A DNA stretch of 64,000 nt from contig CM042143.1 in NCBI GenBank assembly GCA_023376005.1, positions 86,838,551 to 86,902,550 on the forward strand, read 5' to 3'. The notes beneath the pieces are model-generated. The model ran no database searches, was not told where the DNA came from, and worked only from the letters and a program-made list of their open reading frames with translations. The stretch is from Doryteuthis pealeii. Taxonomy: Eukaryota > Mollusca > Cephalopoda > Myopsida > Loliginidae. Of the stretch, positions 20,340 to 30,685 are shown one piece after another. Made by a program: the position numbers and the translations under genes. Numbering within the stretch: the stretch's first letter is position 1; every line of letters starts with the position of its first letter.

Positions 20340-21530
20340 TTTTGTCTTCTTAAAATAAAAATGAATATAGTATGTTAGATTCAATTCTAAAACATCTTTA
20401 AAAAAAAAAAATTAAAAAATTAAAAAGAAGCTACATTTTATAAACTGTGTCCTGTAAAGTAAAAATAGTATTGTAGTTACTAAGTTTGGTATAAGGCCAC
20501 ATTTTCTTAGTATCAGTTGAAAATAGAACTCTGTATAATAGTTATAGTACATTATACTAGTTTTGAACAGAAAAAGCAGTATTTTAGTCACTAAGTTTGG
20601 CATAAGGCCACATTTTCTGAGTATCAACTGAAGATAGAACTGTATGATAATTATAGTACATTATACTAAGTTGCTACATCCAAGTATTTTTTTTTTTTTG
20701 TTTAGTTTACTAAATAAAAATGAGAATGCTAAAACATCACAGGTACATTTAGTACACACGTAATAGAAAATATATATGTGTTTGGGATTGCACGTGTGTT
20801 TCTGCGTACATAGAATGAGGAGAATGAAGAATTCCTTATGAAAATGTAGAGATAACTCTTTTTCATTTTATATAGACAATTATAACTAATATATTTATAT
20901 GCATACAGACAGATATATTTGCATCAAAGTTGGCAATGAATGGCCTTTTTTTTTTTTTCTTTCTTTTTTTTCTATTTCAATATTGTCTTATTTTTACACA
21001 ACTGACCTCCTCTATCTACCATGTTGTCCAATCATCACACTCACAAATCCTATTCATTCATTTATACGTTCATTCATTCATTCATATCTATGAAGAAATC
21101 AAAGATTCCAGAATTCATTCATTTACAATAAATAAATTTTGTGTATTTTTAGTCAGTCACATTTTCAAAACCAATGCGCAAAGATCAATAACACTTCCAT
21201 ACACAGAATAATCTTGGTTCGAATATTTATACTACTACTACTACAACTACTACTACTAGAACTCGTACAAGATGCAGGCAAGCAAGCAAGCCGTGTCTCT
21301 TGTTGTGTGAAAGGAAAGAAACACGGAAAAAGATACAACCAATAACTATCATACAGAGTTCTATCTTCAATGGATACTCAAAAAAATGTAGCCTTATGCC
21401 AGACTTAGTAACTACAATACTGCTCTTACTTTACAGGACACAGTTCATAAAATATAGCTTTTTTTATTTTTAAAAGATGTTTTAGAGCTGAATCTAACAT
21501 ACTATATTCATTTTATTACATTGAGATTAT
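20340..21530. mobile_element. ~1.2-kb element with long inverted ends
   Basis: Left arm ~20355-20545 (ATATAGTATGTTAGATTCAA, GTGTCCTGTAAAGTAA, AAGTTTGGTATAAGGC) is the reverse complement of the right arm 21330-21520 (GCCTTATGCCAGACTTAGTA, TTACTTTACAGGACAC, CTGAATCTAACATACTATAT). The left arm is followed by a tandem near-copy (20560-20690). The ~600-bp interior has no coding sequence. It looks like a non-autonomous DNA transposon or foldback, and TA runs at both ends obscure the target site. Confidence 0.6.
20434..20690 (+). repeat. Two tandem ~128-bp units
   Basis: ACTAAGTTTGGTATAAGGCCACATTTTCTTAGTATCAGTTGA-type sequence is repeated as ACTAAGTTTGGCATAAGGC..., with AATTATAGTACATTATACTA closing each unit. 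The duplication lies within the left arm of the 20340-21530 element. Confidence 0.75.
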
Positions 21531-21945
21531 ATATATATATATATATATGTATTAGACAAATGTGAGAGTATAATACTTTAAAACTATACATTTTTAAATG
21601 TGTAAAATTTAAAAGAATGCATTTTTTCTCCCAAAGTAGTCACTTTTTTTTATCATGTGCTATCATCATTGTGGGTTGATATACCACAATAAATATGAGA
21701 AGGAATTATTTAATGATTCTGGGCACTTCCACCCCCATCGTCTATACATTACAGATTTGATATGTTTGAATTGGAAGACAGTACAACAACAATAACACAA
21801 AATAAAAAGCATTATTAAAAATTAAAGAATAAATAAATAAATATATATATATAAGAATGATTATGTAAATCAATGTGAGTGTACAAGTTTATATATGTAT
21901 ATTCAATGGTAGAAAGGTTACAAGAGAGGATATCCCCCCACCAGC

Positions 21946-21949
<4 letters not shown>

Positions 21950-22000
<51 letters not shown>
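21950..22000. repeat. (TA)n microsatellite
   Basis: TA run of about 50 bp next to the hammerhead-like relic at 22041-22077. Confidence 0.95.
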
Positions 22001-22001
<1 letters not shown>

Positions 22002-22040
22002 CATATTCACGAATATTGTGTTGTTAATATTTTTTTATTT

Positions 22041-22077
22041 ACCAATATTTCGAGGGTCATCCCTCTTTCTCAAAGGT
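22041..22077 (-). ncRNA. Degenerate hammerhead-like hairpin
   Basis: Minus strand reads ACC, UUUGAGAAA, a perfect hairpin GAGGG-AUGA-CCCUC, GAA, loopless AUAU, U, GGU. Stem I (ACC/GGU), stem II, GAA and stem III keep the hammerhead layout, but the CUGANGA box is replaced, so catalysis is not expected. Confidence 0.35.
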
Positions 22078-22079
22078 AG

Positions 22080-22620
22080 GGAGGCAGTATGTATAATATC
22101 ATGATAGAAGGAATATAAATAAAACTTTTTGCATAAAAAGACTGTTCAATGCTATTGCGGCAGGTGTAAAACCTTTAAAATAGTAAAATACATTTCCATC
22201 TGAATATGGTGTGAAACACATGAGACTGAAAGTAACTGACTTATAGTGTCCATGATTTTACTATATATATTTATTATTCACACACATACATTTTTGTTGT
22301 TATTATTATTATTATAGAATAAAGTAGCACTCGAATCTCCACCTCTCATTTTCGTCTTTCCGTCAGCTGCACTATCATCACCCACAACAAGCAAGGTTGT
22401 CATCAGCAACAATGATGATAGCGGGTGGGAGCGGCAAAAGCTGCACCGACAGAAAAAGAAGAAAGAAAAAAAAAGGGGTAGAGAGGCTGAAAGAAAGACA
22501 CTAAACAGAAGAGGATGGGACAACCATGATGACCAGACAATGGTAAAAATAGACAACAGGTTAATAGAAAATTTTAAAAATTAAAAAAGACTGAGAGTAA
22601 TTATGCAGTCAGAATTAAGA
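22080..22620. other. No gene seen
   Basis: Short AT-rich sequence, a TTATTA run near 22298-22314 and a purine-rich patch at 22440-22500. The minus-strand 92-codon frame is a low-complexity Ser/Phe-rich shadow. Confidence 0.45.
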
Positions 22621-22699
22621 TGGACTAAGAATCTAAGAGAGAATCACTCGGTTGAACATACCTGATAAACTACCTCTTGCATCTTCTATTAGACATTGC

Positions 22700-23006
22700 A
22701 AAATTAAAAAGACACACTGGTGGGTGGTGGCAGTGTCGTGTGTTTGTGGTACTGGTGGTTGTGAGACACACTCTAGTGAGTGGGGTGGTGTTGCTGGTGC
22801 CAATGGATCAGAGAGGGAGAGAGAGAGAGAGTGAGAGAGAACTGTGGTGGTGGTTTTAAAGTTGGAGTGCCGTTAAGATTTAAGTAAACAACAATGTCTG
22901 CTAGCACTGCAGGTCTATGCGTATAAAACAGCTTCTTACGACACAGGAGAGCTCCTATTATCCCTGAGTCCTGGTAGCAAAGTGAAGACTTGCCAAACTA
23001 TCTCAT

Positions 23007-23063
<57 letters not shown>

Positions 23064-23120
23064 TATAGTGCAAGAGAAACAATCAGCCAGAGAGAGAGAG
23101 AGAAGGAGTGTAAATGAAAT
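22700..23120. repeat. (GT/GGTG)n and (GA)n simple-sequence zone
   Basis: TGGTGG-rich sequence at 22708-22860, GA runs at 22810-22840 and a long (GA)n at 23008-23060. Small frames here are low-complexity. Confidence 0.85.
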
Positions 23121-23407
23121 GGTAGGAGAGTTCCAATAGGAATCAATATTCCAAGTCCTCTGCTTCTCCTCCCATTTCTCCTATTCCTCCATTCTTTTTC
23201 TCAAACAGGCATAAAACTGATGATGGTAGTGAATGTGATGGTGCCTTCATATATTCTGCTTATCCCAACTCTATATTACCTTCCTACTTCGAACCAGTAC
23301 ATTATTTATGAAAAATGTATCTCTCTCTCTCTCTGTATCTCTCTCCCTCCCTCTCTCTCTCTCTCTCTGTATCTCTCTCAAAACTTAACGCACATTCATA
23401 CATGTAG

Positions 23408-23567
23408 GGAATCAGTCACATTCAAACAGCTGACATTACACGAGCATGTCCACTCTCTGACAACTAAAGTTAAAGACTGTGTAGCTCCAAAGGAGAACAT
23501 ACAAGTCAGAGACTTCAAACTCAAAGTCCTGTATAAAAAAAATGAAAATAAAAAAACACGTTCATAG
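23408..23567 (+). CDS. Possible terminal exon, unrecognised protein
   Basis: After a CT-rich tract (23310-23375) and ATACATGTAG, the sequence stays open for 52 codons to a TAG at 23565-23567: ESVTFKQLTLHEHVHSL, then TTKVKDCVAPKENIQVRDF, then KLKVLYKKNENKKTRS. It is less AT-biased than neighbouring chance frames and follows a plausible acceptor. I recognise no family. No partner exon or poly-A signal was identified, so chance remains likely. Confidence 0.2.
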
Positions 23568-23569
23568 TC

Positions 23570-24230
23570 GATACTTTTCCAGTTGAAGAAAAAAAAAAAA
23601 AAGTCCAGTTTATCGTCACACCACTACAGAAATCCTCCTTTAGGGAAACTAGCAAGAATATGCACCCTTCACTGGGTGTAAGTATTTAAGTTTTAATGTA
23701 ATTAAATATATATTAAATTAGAAAGACTAACAAAATTAAATAAGAACACATAAAAAGATTACATTCATTTTAATTGGTTAATATCATTTATAAGATTGAT
23801 TTTTAAAATTTGGTCCATTCATGGTTAATCTTGGTCTTTCTTCTCAGCATTTCAAGGTAGTTTCTCTGTGGTGGGAGAGCCGCTATAAGCGGCTTAAAGG
23901 TAGGCATTGAGAATATAACAAAGAAAAAAATCTTATCAGTGAAGCAATTATTGATTATTTCCCATAAAGAGTGTATTTATTATGCTTGCAGACTTCCATA
24001 CCAAAAATATTTTTTTTCTCCCTTTTGCTGATAAAGATGACAAGTTTCCATGGACTTTGCTTATATTTATATTCTTTCTTAAGTCTTTTATGAATAATTT
24101 AATATCAGCAGAAGAGGGATAGCTCCTAGTTTATACATTAAAAACATTCTCGACAAGTTTATATTATAAAAAAAACTGAACTCTTGGAAATTCCCTGGTT
24201 TAACTTAAAACAACAACAAAGACATTTGCT
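23570..24230. other. No gene seen
   Basis: AT-rich sequence with a short palindrome AGCCGCTATAAGCGGCT at 23878-23894. No coding or RNA feature could be supported. Confidence 0.45.
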
Positions 24231-24231
24231 T

Positions 24232-24960
24232 TAGGGTTGGATGGTTGGTTGGGTGGATTTTATGGCATGTCAACCCTTGTTGGGTTATTTTATGCCAATG
24301 CCATTTTGTTTTATTCATTCTTCATGAGTACTCAATTTTTTTTTAAAACTCAATTTTTTTGTCTTTTTGGTAATTTATGAGGAAGTACGTCCCGGTCTCC
24401 TGCCTCAAAAATTGCGACCCGGTGACTATTAAAATAACGACCCAGCTCAGTCTATTCAAAACTATCCATCTTCATATCTATCTATATATCTCAATTTGTT
24501 CATATTTATCTATATTACTTTAAATACTAAGATTTTTTTTTATTCATGTTTGTTTAATGTTTTGTTTTTAGTTTAAATAAACAAGAATTACGACAAAAAA
24601 AATAAGCGACCCCCCTCCCCCACAAATACATTTACTTGTTGAAAATATCTATCTATCTCCATTTGTTCATATCTATCTATATTATTTTGTTTGTTTATCT
24701 ATCTATCTATCTCAGTCTATTCCAAACTATATATCCATCTTCATATCTAAACAAGAATTGTGAAAAATTACGATAAATAAACAAGAATTACAACGAGCTG
24801 GGGTTGTTATTTTGATAGTCACCGGGTAGCAATTTTTGAGGCAGGAGACTGGGACGCACTTCCTCATAAATTACCGTCTTTTTTAAACACATTTTTAAAA
24901 CTTTTTTTTTTTTTCTATTTAACTCATAGATGGGACCCTAACAGGTACTACCACTCCCTT
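24232..24960 (-). mobile_element. Element X copy split by MITE-1
   Basis: 24232-24360 holds the GGTTGG-rich tail and GGCATGTCAACCCTTGTTGG with the ATGAGTACTCAATTTT block. 24884-24960 resumes with TTTAAACACATTTTTAAAAC and GGGACCCTAACAGGTACTAC. The two halves are contiguous in copies such as 43585-43760; MITE-1 was inserted between them. Confidence 0.75.
24361..24883. mobile_element. MITE-1: ~507 bp, ~80-bp TIR, 8-bp TSD
   Basis: The element runs 24369-24875. TIRs GGTAATTTATGAGGAAGTAC...GACCCAGCTC and GAGCTGGGG...CTTCCTCATAAATTACC are complementary over ~80 bp. GTCTTTTT occurs on both sides (24361-24368 and 24876-24883) as an exact 8-bp target duplication. The interior has CTATCTAT repeats and no coding. 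TIR and TSD length suit hAT, P or Merlin-like transposases; none is present, so the superfamily is open. Related to MITE-2 (42026-42695). Confidence 0.85.
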
Positions 24961-25061
24961 TTGCTTTATGAGTTATATATCTAAATAACATATCACTTGT
25001 ATTTAAATATACATGGGTCATCTGAAAAGTTCATAGGCTGACCAAGATGCACTTATGGTTT

Positions 25062-25262
25062 GGTTTCTTTAATGGCATACAAACCTTTATGAGTTATTTA
25101 ATGTCAAAGTCTTCCTTGTGGAATAACAGTAGCTGTACTATTTAACCCATAGCTAGCAGGGTGAAGGGGTTCATACATTTTCCAAGGGTATTAGTCTGAA
25201 AGTGAATATATTAACACAACTGGAGTTTAAACTTGCTTACTATGATGTGGACTTTTTAGCCC
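25062..25262 (-). repeat. SINE-A2, uninterrupted copy
   Basis: Minus strand: tRNA-like head at ~25262 with AAGTTTAAACTCCAG as B box, CTAATACCCTTGGAAAATG shared with SINE-A, then GGTTAAATAGTACAGC. It ends in the LINE-type tip GTTTGTATGCCATTAAAG. SINE-A2 thus combines a SINE-A-like body with the 3' tail of a LINE family. Confidence 0.75.
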
Positions 25263-25295
25263 ACTCTTGTATACAATAAAATAAAAGTAAAAGTT

Positions 25296-25545
25296 GTGGG
25301 CAGAGTGGCCTATTGTCAATATCAGCCGGACAGCTAGGGAGTCTGTCCCCTTTTCACTAGCATTACACCAGGGAGGTCATTTTTGCTGAGATGGAGCACC
25401 ACAACTACCGTCAGCTCTCCACTTAACCACACAGATCAGATTATGCAATCTGTGCTACTCATGTGCTGAGTTTGCTGGGCATGGTATCAAACCAGGAACC
25501 TTGCAATTCCTGGATGAGTGTTCAACCGACCAGGCTAAACTGGCC
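25296..25545 (-). repeat. SINE-C copy
   Basis: Contains GGAGTCTGTCCCCTTTTCAC, TTTGCTGGGCATGGTATC, CAGGAACCTTGCAATTCC and GGCTAAACTGGCCC. The last is the complement of GGGCCAGTTTAGCC at the tRNA-like 5' end. An A-rich run follows at 25552-25566. Confidence 0.8.
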
Positions 25546-25621
25546 CCTTACAAAAAAAAAAAAAGCAACAAAAAGCAAATTAATTATCAAACAAATAATT
25601 TAAACAACTGAAAAGGGTCAA

Positions 25622-26010
25622 GTTGGACACATGGCGCAACGGATATAAGGGTTGAGTTAATACAGTTCTAAGTGACAATCATTTGTAAGTTGCAGGTTCA
25701 ATCCCGGTCAAGGGCAATAATAACATAGAATACTTAACACTTGTACTCTGTCATGGTTAATGGAATCAGAAAAGTCTACCTTAGTGGATTGAATAAAGGG
25801 TTTGGTTCAAAGTTCCGGGAATGCTCCCAATTACAACATGAAGGCCCCCAAGTTCAAAGAGAAGGTTCCCAAGTCTGACAAGGAACACCTGTAGGCCAGA
25901 GAGCACATCAGCTGAAACATTGTGTAGATAACAATAAAGATAAGGACAATATTCCAAATATCAAATTATCAAGCCTCATTTCAAAAATTTAGAGAAACAC
26001 TGAAAATAGA
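25622..26010 (+). repeat. SINE-B, near full length
   Basis: tRNA-like head: A-box region ATGGCGCAACGGATATAAG, B box GCAGGTTCAATCCCGG. Body: CTTAACACTTGTACTCTGTC, GGATTGAATAAAGGGTTTGG, ACAACATGAAGGCCCC. Tail: GAAACATTGTGTAGATAAC, AATAAAGATAAGGACAATA, AAGCCTCATTTCAAAAA. Its hammerhead-like segment is decayed (CTGTAGG for CTGAAGA). The minus-strand copy at 31865-32222 is equally complete. Confidence 0.8.
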
Positions 26011-26244
26011 AAAATATGTTTTTAATAAAAGTAATTCCTCTTTTAATCTGTTGACCGTTTTCATAGTTGGATTGCACAACTTCCCCTTGAACATTTTTAT
26101 TTTCATTTTCTCGTGCCAATTCAATGGTATCAAGTATTCCTATCTAATACTAATAATTTGTACAAAATTTTGCGGTTTCAAGTATTTCAAGCAATTATAT
26201 GGTTTCAACTAACTAATGATAATAGTCATTTATAAACAACTAGC

Positions 26245-27345
26245 AGCGACTACCCAGCAAAGCCCAGGTAGAGGCGGAAAAAAAAAACATGGTTTAATAA
26301 TCGTTTGCAGATCTATTACTACTGAATAGCAAGTTTGATCCTCGCAGGATGGCTCATAAAAATCACCACATAAAAAACATCTTATTTTAATCCGGCCTGG
26401 TGGGAAGTCAGGGAATTTTTTTTTGTTTGTCAGAGTAGAGGGAATGACATCACAATGATATAGAAAGACATTTTAGTTCAATGATTGAATATATTTTTAA
26501 AATAAAGTATAAATGACGCGATTTGCTAAATTTCAAATTAATATTTCAACACCAAAAAAAATAAATAAATAAAGTAATCAAATTAAATGTAAAATGATAA
26601 ATAAACATTATTAATTCAAAGCGTAGCTGATCAAATATCAAATTATTATAGTATACTATAAATTTGATAAAAATTTGACTAAAATAATATACTATACAAA
26701 GTATAGTATATAATTTTTTAAATCAAAAAGTGCACTGACTTAAAAACATTATGAAAAGAAAACTAAATGTAAAAAAAAAAAATGAAACATACTTTTTTAA
26801 ATAGAATTTTTAATGTGCTTAAAAGTTAAATATCAAATTACAGTTCTGATTTTGGTACAAATACACAATAGATAATATAATTAGAATCGTATTTTACGAA
26901 TAAATAACATTAGATTACGGAAACTCCAGAAATAAAAATTGTATAATTAAAAAAAAGAGAAAAAAAAGATTAAATAAATGATTGTTTATCCAATACAATG
27001 AAATATTTACTACAACTTTGAATCATTAAAAATGTAGATTTAATATGAAAAAAAAAAAAATGAAAAGAAAAGCTTCCGTTATGCATTTGTTTACTTTTCA
27101 GCGAGAAACGCCGAAAAATGGCAGAGTATAATTTTAACGTTATTTTATAATGCTGTTTAATTTTTAGATGTATTCAAAAATAATTCAAATCATCATTATT
27201 TTTGCTCAAAAACCATGCCCTGATGATATTTAATGTGTATATATATTTACTTTCATTAATCGTTTTATTTCCAAAGTTTCCTCTGGACATACAGATTCAC
27301 ACAACTGCCCTTTATATACATATAGATAGATAGATAGATAGATAG
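26245..27345 (+). repeat. Rep-5, long copy
   Basis: Starts CTAGCAGCGACTACCCAGCA / AAGCCCAGG and ends with ATTTCCAAAGTTTCCTCTGG, CTGCCCTTTATATACAT and a (GATA)n tract (27325-27350). The 38290-38640 copy has the same start and end with most of the interior missing. No coding was found in the AT-rich interior. Confidence 0.5.
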
Positions 27346-27567
27346 ATAGATTATAACTTACAATGACTATTCTTAATACATATAATTTGTATCCAATTCA
27401 ATGGTATCAAGTATTCCAATCTAATACTAATAATTTGTAAAAAAAAACTAGGATTGTGTTCATTGTACTTTTTATACTTTTGTGCAGTTGGTTCTTAGGA
27501 GTTTTCAGCACACAGTTATATAATATAAAGTATTTATAGATAATTACGTTTTCAAATTATTATTTAT

Positions 27568-27845
27568 ATCCAAAGATGCTGATAGGTATACAAAAATCTA
27601 AAAGGACACAATAAAATTCCATGCGTCCCAGTGTTTTTCTTTTTTTCTTCCCTCACCATTTCAAGCTAACTGTAAATACATTTCAATAGTTTCTTAGAAA
27701 TGAATTACACAGGATAGGTTACAAGGTAGGAGTTAGATGGCTTTAGTTGGGACCCATAAATTTTCCCGGGGATTCATTCAAATCAAATATGTGCATCACA
27801 GGACACACTAAATTAAAAAGCTATCAGCATCACTGTATATCTAAT
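27568..27845 (-). mobile_element. MITE-3, second copy
   Basis: Inverted relative of 9728-9997. It starts AGATGCTGATAGG and ends AGCTATCAGCATCA, with GGACACAATAAAATTCCATG and GGTTACAAGGTAGGAGTTAG inside. TIR-type ends are preserved. Confidence 0.65.
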
Positions 27846-28196
27846 AATAGTTATTTCTTAGCAAAAAGATATATGGTTGCAAGTAACTAATAATAATCCT
27901 TAGTAAACAATTATAGCATCAAGTAACTATTCTTAATACAATTAATTTGCACATAGTTATATGGTTTCCAGTATTTCTATCAAGTACTAATGATTTTCCA
28001 AAATTATGTATTTTCGGGTAATTATTACTAATTAACAATAATAACCATTTTTTTTTCAAATAGTTATATTGTTTCAAGTATTCCTATCTAGTGCTAATAA
28101 TTTTCAAAAAGATCTATTTGATCCATAGATGGACACCCTAACAGATACGATCAGCATGGTCTTGGGAGTAATGGTAACGAAGGTGTACTCTACACT

Positions 28197-28880
28197 TCTG
28201 TTGTGTCCCAGTTATCAAATAACAACAATGAAATCTGAAAGAAAGGCTTATTACCTTTGGGTACAAAAGATATGAATAAGATGGATTCCAACACACAGCT
28301 CTTTATCAACAGTAATTAAATCTCTGTAGCAAGATTAGTTAATGCTTGATCACTCCCTGGTGTGGTCTGTATTATTTATTTGTTTCTTGTAGGGGAAATA
28401 TCCTCCTTTACAACAATTATATTTGATAACCAGAACACTAATTGAAATGCTAAAAACAATGAATTTTCTTTGCTATTAATCATTATGACTTTAATGAAGT
28501 GAATATCATTACAAGTTTCCTCATCTTGTTTTAAATCCTTTTCGGTTTCTTTCAAAGAAAACTATTTAATCTCATTGATTAATAATTACCTTTCCAAAAA
28601 TCTAACACCATGCCACCAAATTATTGTTGTGTCCGAGTTATCAAATAAAAACATTGAAATCTGGAAGAAAGGTTAACATAGATTTATTACCCTTTGGTAC
28701 AAAATATATAAATAAGATAGTGTCCAACGTGCAGCTCTTTATCAACAGTAATTAAATCTCTGTAGCAAGATTAGCTATTACTCGACCACTCCTTTGTGAG
28801 GTTTGTATTATGTGTTTCGTTGGACGAGTCCAACTTTCTTGTAGGGGAAATATCTTCCCTTGCAACACATCTTCTAATAT
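28197..28880 (+). repeat. Two direct copies of Rep-7 (~420 bp apart)
   Basis: 28197-28450 and 28617-28880 share CAGCTCTTTATCAACAGTAA, TAAATCTCTGTAGCAAGATT and TTCTTGTAGGGGAAATATC. A third copy lies at 57700-57860. Paired direct copies with TGTTGTGTCCGAGTTATC starts could be LTR fragments, but no internal region or primer site was recognised. Confidence 0.55.
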
Positions 28881-29157
28881 ACTTTCTGTAAAATATTACT
28901 TGGTAATTTATTTTTCATTCAAAGCTACAAGAGAGAGAGAGAGAAATAGATTTCAGCTTTTTATCTTTTTTTTTTCAAAAATACTGAAACTATTCCATTC
29001 TATGTTGGAAGGGGAGGGTGGGAGAGTAAAGCCCACAGAGAATGAGGTACCAAGAGGAAAAGGTTGGAAAGCAGCTGTGTCGTTGGCTTTTCTTTACTTT
29101 TTTAATCTCTCATATCAACCACCACCCCGAAGTGAAACACATTAAATAAGTACAAAG

Positions 29158-29217
<60 letters not shown>
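29158..29217. repeat. (TG)n(TA)n(CA)n microsatellite
   Basis: A TG, TA, CA compound tract which is itself a perfect inverted repeat, directly followed by the Rep-4 copy. Confidence 0.95.
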
Positions 29218-29512
29218 CAGGACCTGCAGATATACCACAGTATGAAAATTGAATTATCACAACGTTTGATATTTTTACTTAAGAACTATTGCAAATAGTT
29301 CGATATCTGAAAAGTATAATAATTTTAATTTAACTCTTACTCTTTTTTCTTTCTTTTTTCTTTCTTTTCATCTTTTCATTATGTTCGATTGAAACAAATT
29401 GGTGTTAATGCTTTTGCACGTTCAACCCTTCTATCTATCTTTCCCCTACTCTTTCTTACATTTTTTCTATGTAGCATGTCCTTTTTCTTCCCTTTCTTTA
29501 TAATAAATGGTC
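29218..29512 (+). repeat. Rep-4, truncated
   Basis: Starts AGGACCTGCAGATATACCAC and runs to CCTTTCTTTATAATAAATGG, where a copy of FB2 abruptly begins. The downstream GCTGAGGTGATAACATTC block of complete copies is missing. Confidence 0.7.
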
Positions 29513-29641
29513 GCATGGACATGGAATTAACACTTGGTTACTGACAGTTTCTTGCCTATGCGATCTTCAAACCAAGATCTGAAGATTGCATTGGCAAGGA
29601 ACTGACAGTAACCAGGTGTTGACTCCATGTCCACACTACCT

Positions 29642-29645
<4 letters not shown>
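29513..29645. repeat. Foldback FB2, complete
   Basis: Perfectly nested arms: CATGGACATGGAATTAACAC, TTGGTTACTGACAGTTTC and their complements GAACTGACAGTAACCAGGTG, TTGACTCCATGTCC. The second complete copy at 36010-36172 shows the true ends TAAGTTAGGGTAGC / CTACCCTAACTTA. Half copies are at 32905-32975 and 51108-51185. Confidence 0.8.

Positions 29646-29682
<37 letters not shown>
29646..29682. repeat. (TA)n microsatellite
   Basis: TA run separating FB2 from the tRNA-like/hammerhead tandem element. Confidence 0.95.
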
Positions 29683-29685
<3 letters not shown>

Positions 29686-29847
29686 ATTTTTGGATGTTTG
29701 TTTATTTTAGAAGCATTGTTGAATAAAGTATATATTAATATTTATATTTTTGCTTGAAGGCAATTACAATTCGCATATCGCATAAAATTCGATAATTATA
29801 GAAGATAATAATGAAAAGTGAATTTCGCAAAGAATTACTCGGTGTGT

Positions 29848-29900
29848 AGAATATCGTACAGACTGTTTCAACTTTATTAAGTCTCATCAGCGATGTATAC
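29848..29900 (-). ncRNA. Type I hammerhead ribozyme candidate, unit 1
   Basis: Minus strand: AUCG (stem I), CUGAUGA (complement of 29884-29890), stem II GACUU-AAUA-AAGUU (complement of 29870-29883, one G-U closing pair), GAAA (29866-29869), stem III ACA-GUC-UGU (29858-29866), A at 29857 as the cleavage-site base (GUA), then CGAU (29856-29853) closing stem I perfectly with AUCG. Every invariant core position is present and no base is inserted. Confidence 0.75.
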
Positions 29901-30274
29901 TAACGATTTCCCTCCGACAGAAATCGAAACCGGGACTTCAGCAGGATAGTCAGAAACTATACTGCTTCGGCCACGATACAGCACGGAGAAATTCCTGCGA
30001 AATTAACCTGTCAATGATACTGAGACGTCTCTACCATATGAGGCAAGGGGGCGCTGAATGAACAATAACAAACCCGGGCTTTATGCTCTTCGGTGAAGGA
30101 AATAAGATTTTTGGATGTTTGTTTATTTTAGAAGCATTGTTGAACAAAGTATATATATATATTATTATTTATATTTTTGCTTGAAGGCAATTATAATGCA
30201 TGTATCGTATAAAATTCGATAATTATAGAAAATAATCTTGACAAGAGAATCCCGCAAAGGATGGCTCGCTATGC

Positions 30275-30327
30275 AGAACACCGTACAGACTGTTTCGACT
30301 TTATTAAGTCTCTTCAGCGATGTATAC
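30275..30327 (-). ncRNA. Type I hammerhead ribozyme candidate, unit 2
   Basis: Same layout as unit 1, one 427-bp period away: CUGAAGA (30311-30317), stem II GACUU-AAUA-AAGUC fully Watson-Crick (30297-30310), GAAA (30293-30296), stem III ACA/UGU (30285-30293), cleavage base A at 30284 and stem I AUCG/CGGU (one G-U). Relative to unit 1, the U-to-A change falls at the free N of CUGANGA, and the U-to-C change in stem II improves pairing. Both changes are compatible with function. Confidence 0.75.
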
Positions 30328-30604
30328 TAACGACTCCCCTCCGACAGGAATCGAAACCGGGACTTCACAGGCATAGTCAGAGACCATATCTGTTCGGCCG
30401 CCGGTACATAGCGAACAATCCCTGCGAAATTACCCTTGTCAATGAAACTACTACACGCCTCTACCATAGCAGGTAAGTGGACGTTTATTGTGTAGTAAAC
30501 AAACTCGGCCGTAAGCTCTTCGGCGAAGTGAATAAGATTTTTGGATGTTTGTTTGTTTATAGAAGCACCGTTGAATAAATTATTATTTATATTTTTGCTT
30601 GAAG

Positions 30605-30605
<1 letters not shown>

Positions 30606-30685
<80 letters not shown>

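Larger units (their letters stand above)
29683..30606 (-). mobile_element. Tandem tRNA-like/hammerhead element (retrozyme-like), 2.2 units
   Basis: Units start at ~29683, ~30103 and ~30533 (each TAAGATTTTTGGATGTTTGT on the plus strand), so the period is ~421-430 bp; the third unit stops at the (TA)n near 30607. On the minus strand each full unit has a tRNA-like segment (A-box-like GGCCGAAGCAG / GGCCGAACAG, B-box-like CGGTTTCGATTCCTG, one base longer than usual). About 30 bp later comes a type I hammerhead, then AT-rich sequence with a TTGCCTTCAAGC block. The two predicted cleavage sites are 427 nt apart. Tandem units with type I hammerheads, processed to monomers and circularised, are known as animal retrozymes; membership is inferred from structure only. 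No coding. Confidence 0.7.

Noticed and set aside
22890..22920. AACAATGTCTGC start context followed by GCAG|GT, possible first exon
   Set aside because: Only about 20 nt of coding with no second exon or promoter signal; surrounded by simple repeats.
28197..28880. Complete LTR retrotransposon between two Rep-7 copies
   Set aside because: Only ~170 bp separate the copies, with no primer-binding site, polypurine tract or gag/pol.
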